From contig JAUWNS010000146.1 in assembly GCA_030612485.1 (NCBI GenBank), forward strand, positions 1-5,872: a DNA stretch of 5,872 nt. Direction: 5' to 3'. Below the pieces are notes generated by a model. It had not been told where the DNA came from. It did not search any database and saw nothing but the letters and a program-made list of their open reading frames with translations. Shown one piece after another: positions 5,743 through 5,872 of the stretch. Origin of the DNA: Candidatus Bipolaricaulota bacterium. Lineage in GTDB: Bacteria; Bipolaricaulota; Bipolaricaulia; UBA7950; UBA9294. A program made the translations under genes and the position numbers. How positions within the stretch are numbered: the first letter of the stretch is position 1; every line of letters begins with the position of its first letter.

Positions 5743-5843
5743 AATAAAGAAATCCCTTGAAATTGACTATCCCCGTAGCAAGACTACAGGGTATTCCGCC
5801 AATTTCATTTTGACCTGAAGGTCAAAACCGGGATTTCATTATT
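5743..5843. repeat. Nested inverted repeats that fold into a three-way junction
   Basis: The outer arms are 5743-5756 and 5830-5843, with 13 of 14 pairs and one A-A mismatch; their core is GAAATCCC with GGGATTTC. Inside are two side arms. The first pairs TGAAATTG (5758-5765) with CAATTTCA (5800-5807) and carries an apical hairpin, CCCGTAG with CTACAGGG around CAAGA (5772-5791, one bulged A). The second is TTTTGACC, loop TGAA, GGTCAAAA (5808-5827). Only one to two unpaired bases join the three stems. It begins 64 bases after the stop of the plus-strand gene. It could be a structured RNA, a mobile-element end or MITE-like insertion, or a 3' processing structure. Confidence 0.6.
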
Positions 5844-5844
5844 T

Positions 5845-5872
5845 CACCTCACCCCGACCCTCTCCTATCAAG
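5845..5872. repeat. C-rich stretch at window end, possible half of a dispersed palindromic repeat
   Basis: The stretch CACCTCACCCCGACCCTCTCC (within 5846-5866) resembles one arm of the abundant intergenic palindromes in many bacterial genomes, in which a C-rich arm is followed by a short loop and its G-rich complement. The complementary arm would lie beyond 5872 and cannot be seen. TATCAAG at the end could be the loop. Confidence 0.3.

Noticed and set aside
1..5872. CRISPR array, tRNA or rRNA genes, transposase genes
   Set aside because: I scanned both strands and saw no regularly spaced repeats, no tRNA- or rRNA-like conserved segments and no transposase-like reading frame.

Overview
The window looks like chromosomal DNA from a bacterium of moderate G+C (judged by eye, not counted). 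Bacterial traits are strong AGGAGG-type ribosome binding sites, a GntR/ABC-2 transporter operon, a DMT transporter and a PpnP-type cupin. I could not place the lineage. None of the recognised genes is taxonomically diagnostic, and the one large gene matches no family I know.

Layout. Positions 1-1600 (minus strand) hold a tightly coupled operon: a YtrA-type GntR repressor (1176-1562), an ABC ATPase (515-1195) and the N-terminal part of a membrane permease that runs off the left edge (1-518). The reading frames overlap by 20 and 3 bases and the two downstream genes have good internal ribosome binding sites. The operon starts in a perfect 40-bp palindrome (1555-1594) that holds the likely -10 box and the gntR start codon. 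It is very probably the repressor's own operator, and the gntR message is probably leaderless. This is a self-repressed ABC export module of the kind linked in other bacteria to cell-envelope antibiotic stress; the substrate here is unknown.

Positions 1669-2927 (minus strand) hold a full-length 10-TM EamA/DMT exporter and a small cupin that is clearly nucleoside phosphorylase PpnP. An 8-bp inverted repeat lies just upstream of the ppnP ribosome binding site. Positions 2942-3455 contain no intact gene. On the minus strand they hold the decayed C-terminal end of a second DMT transporter (3050-3259), possibly a scrap of its N-terminus (3292-3399), and then the control region of the next gene.

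Positions 3471-5678 (plus strand) encode a 735-residue exported protein of unknown function. It has a signal peptide, a cysteine-rich N-terminal region, a probable Ig-like beta-sandwich near residues 530-606, an acidic Pro/Glu linker and a charged C-terminal domain with two cysteines. Its start is set by an almost ideal ribosome binding site directly behind a hairpin plus T6 that overlaps a possible promoter.

Positions 5679-5872 contain no gene but are strongly structured. Nested inverted repeats (5743-5843) can fold into a three-way junction, followed by a C-rich stretch cut by the window edge that looks like one arm of a dispersed repeat. The most interesting items are the 40-bp operator over the start codon, the three-way-junction element and the unrecognised secreted protein.
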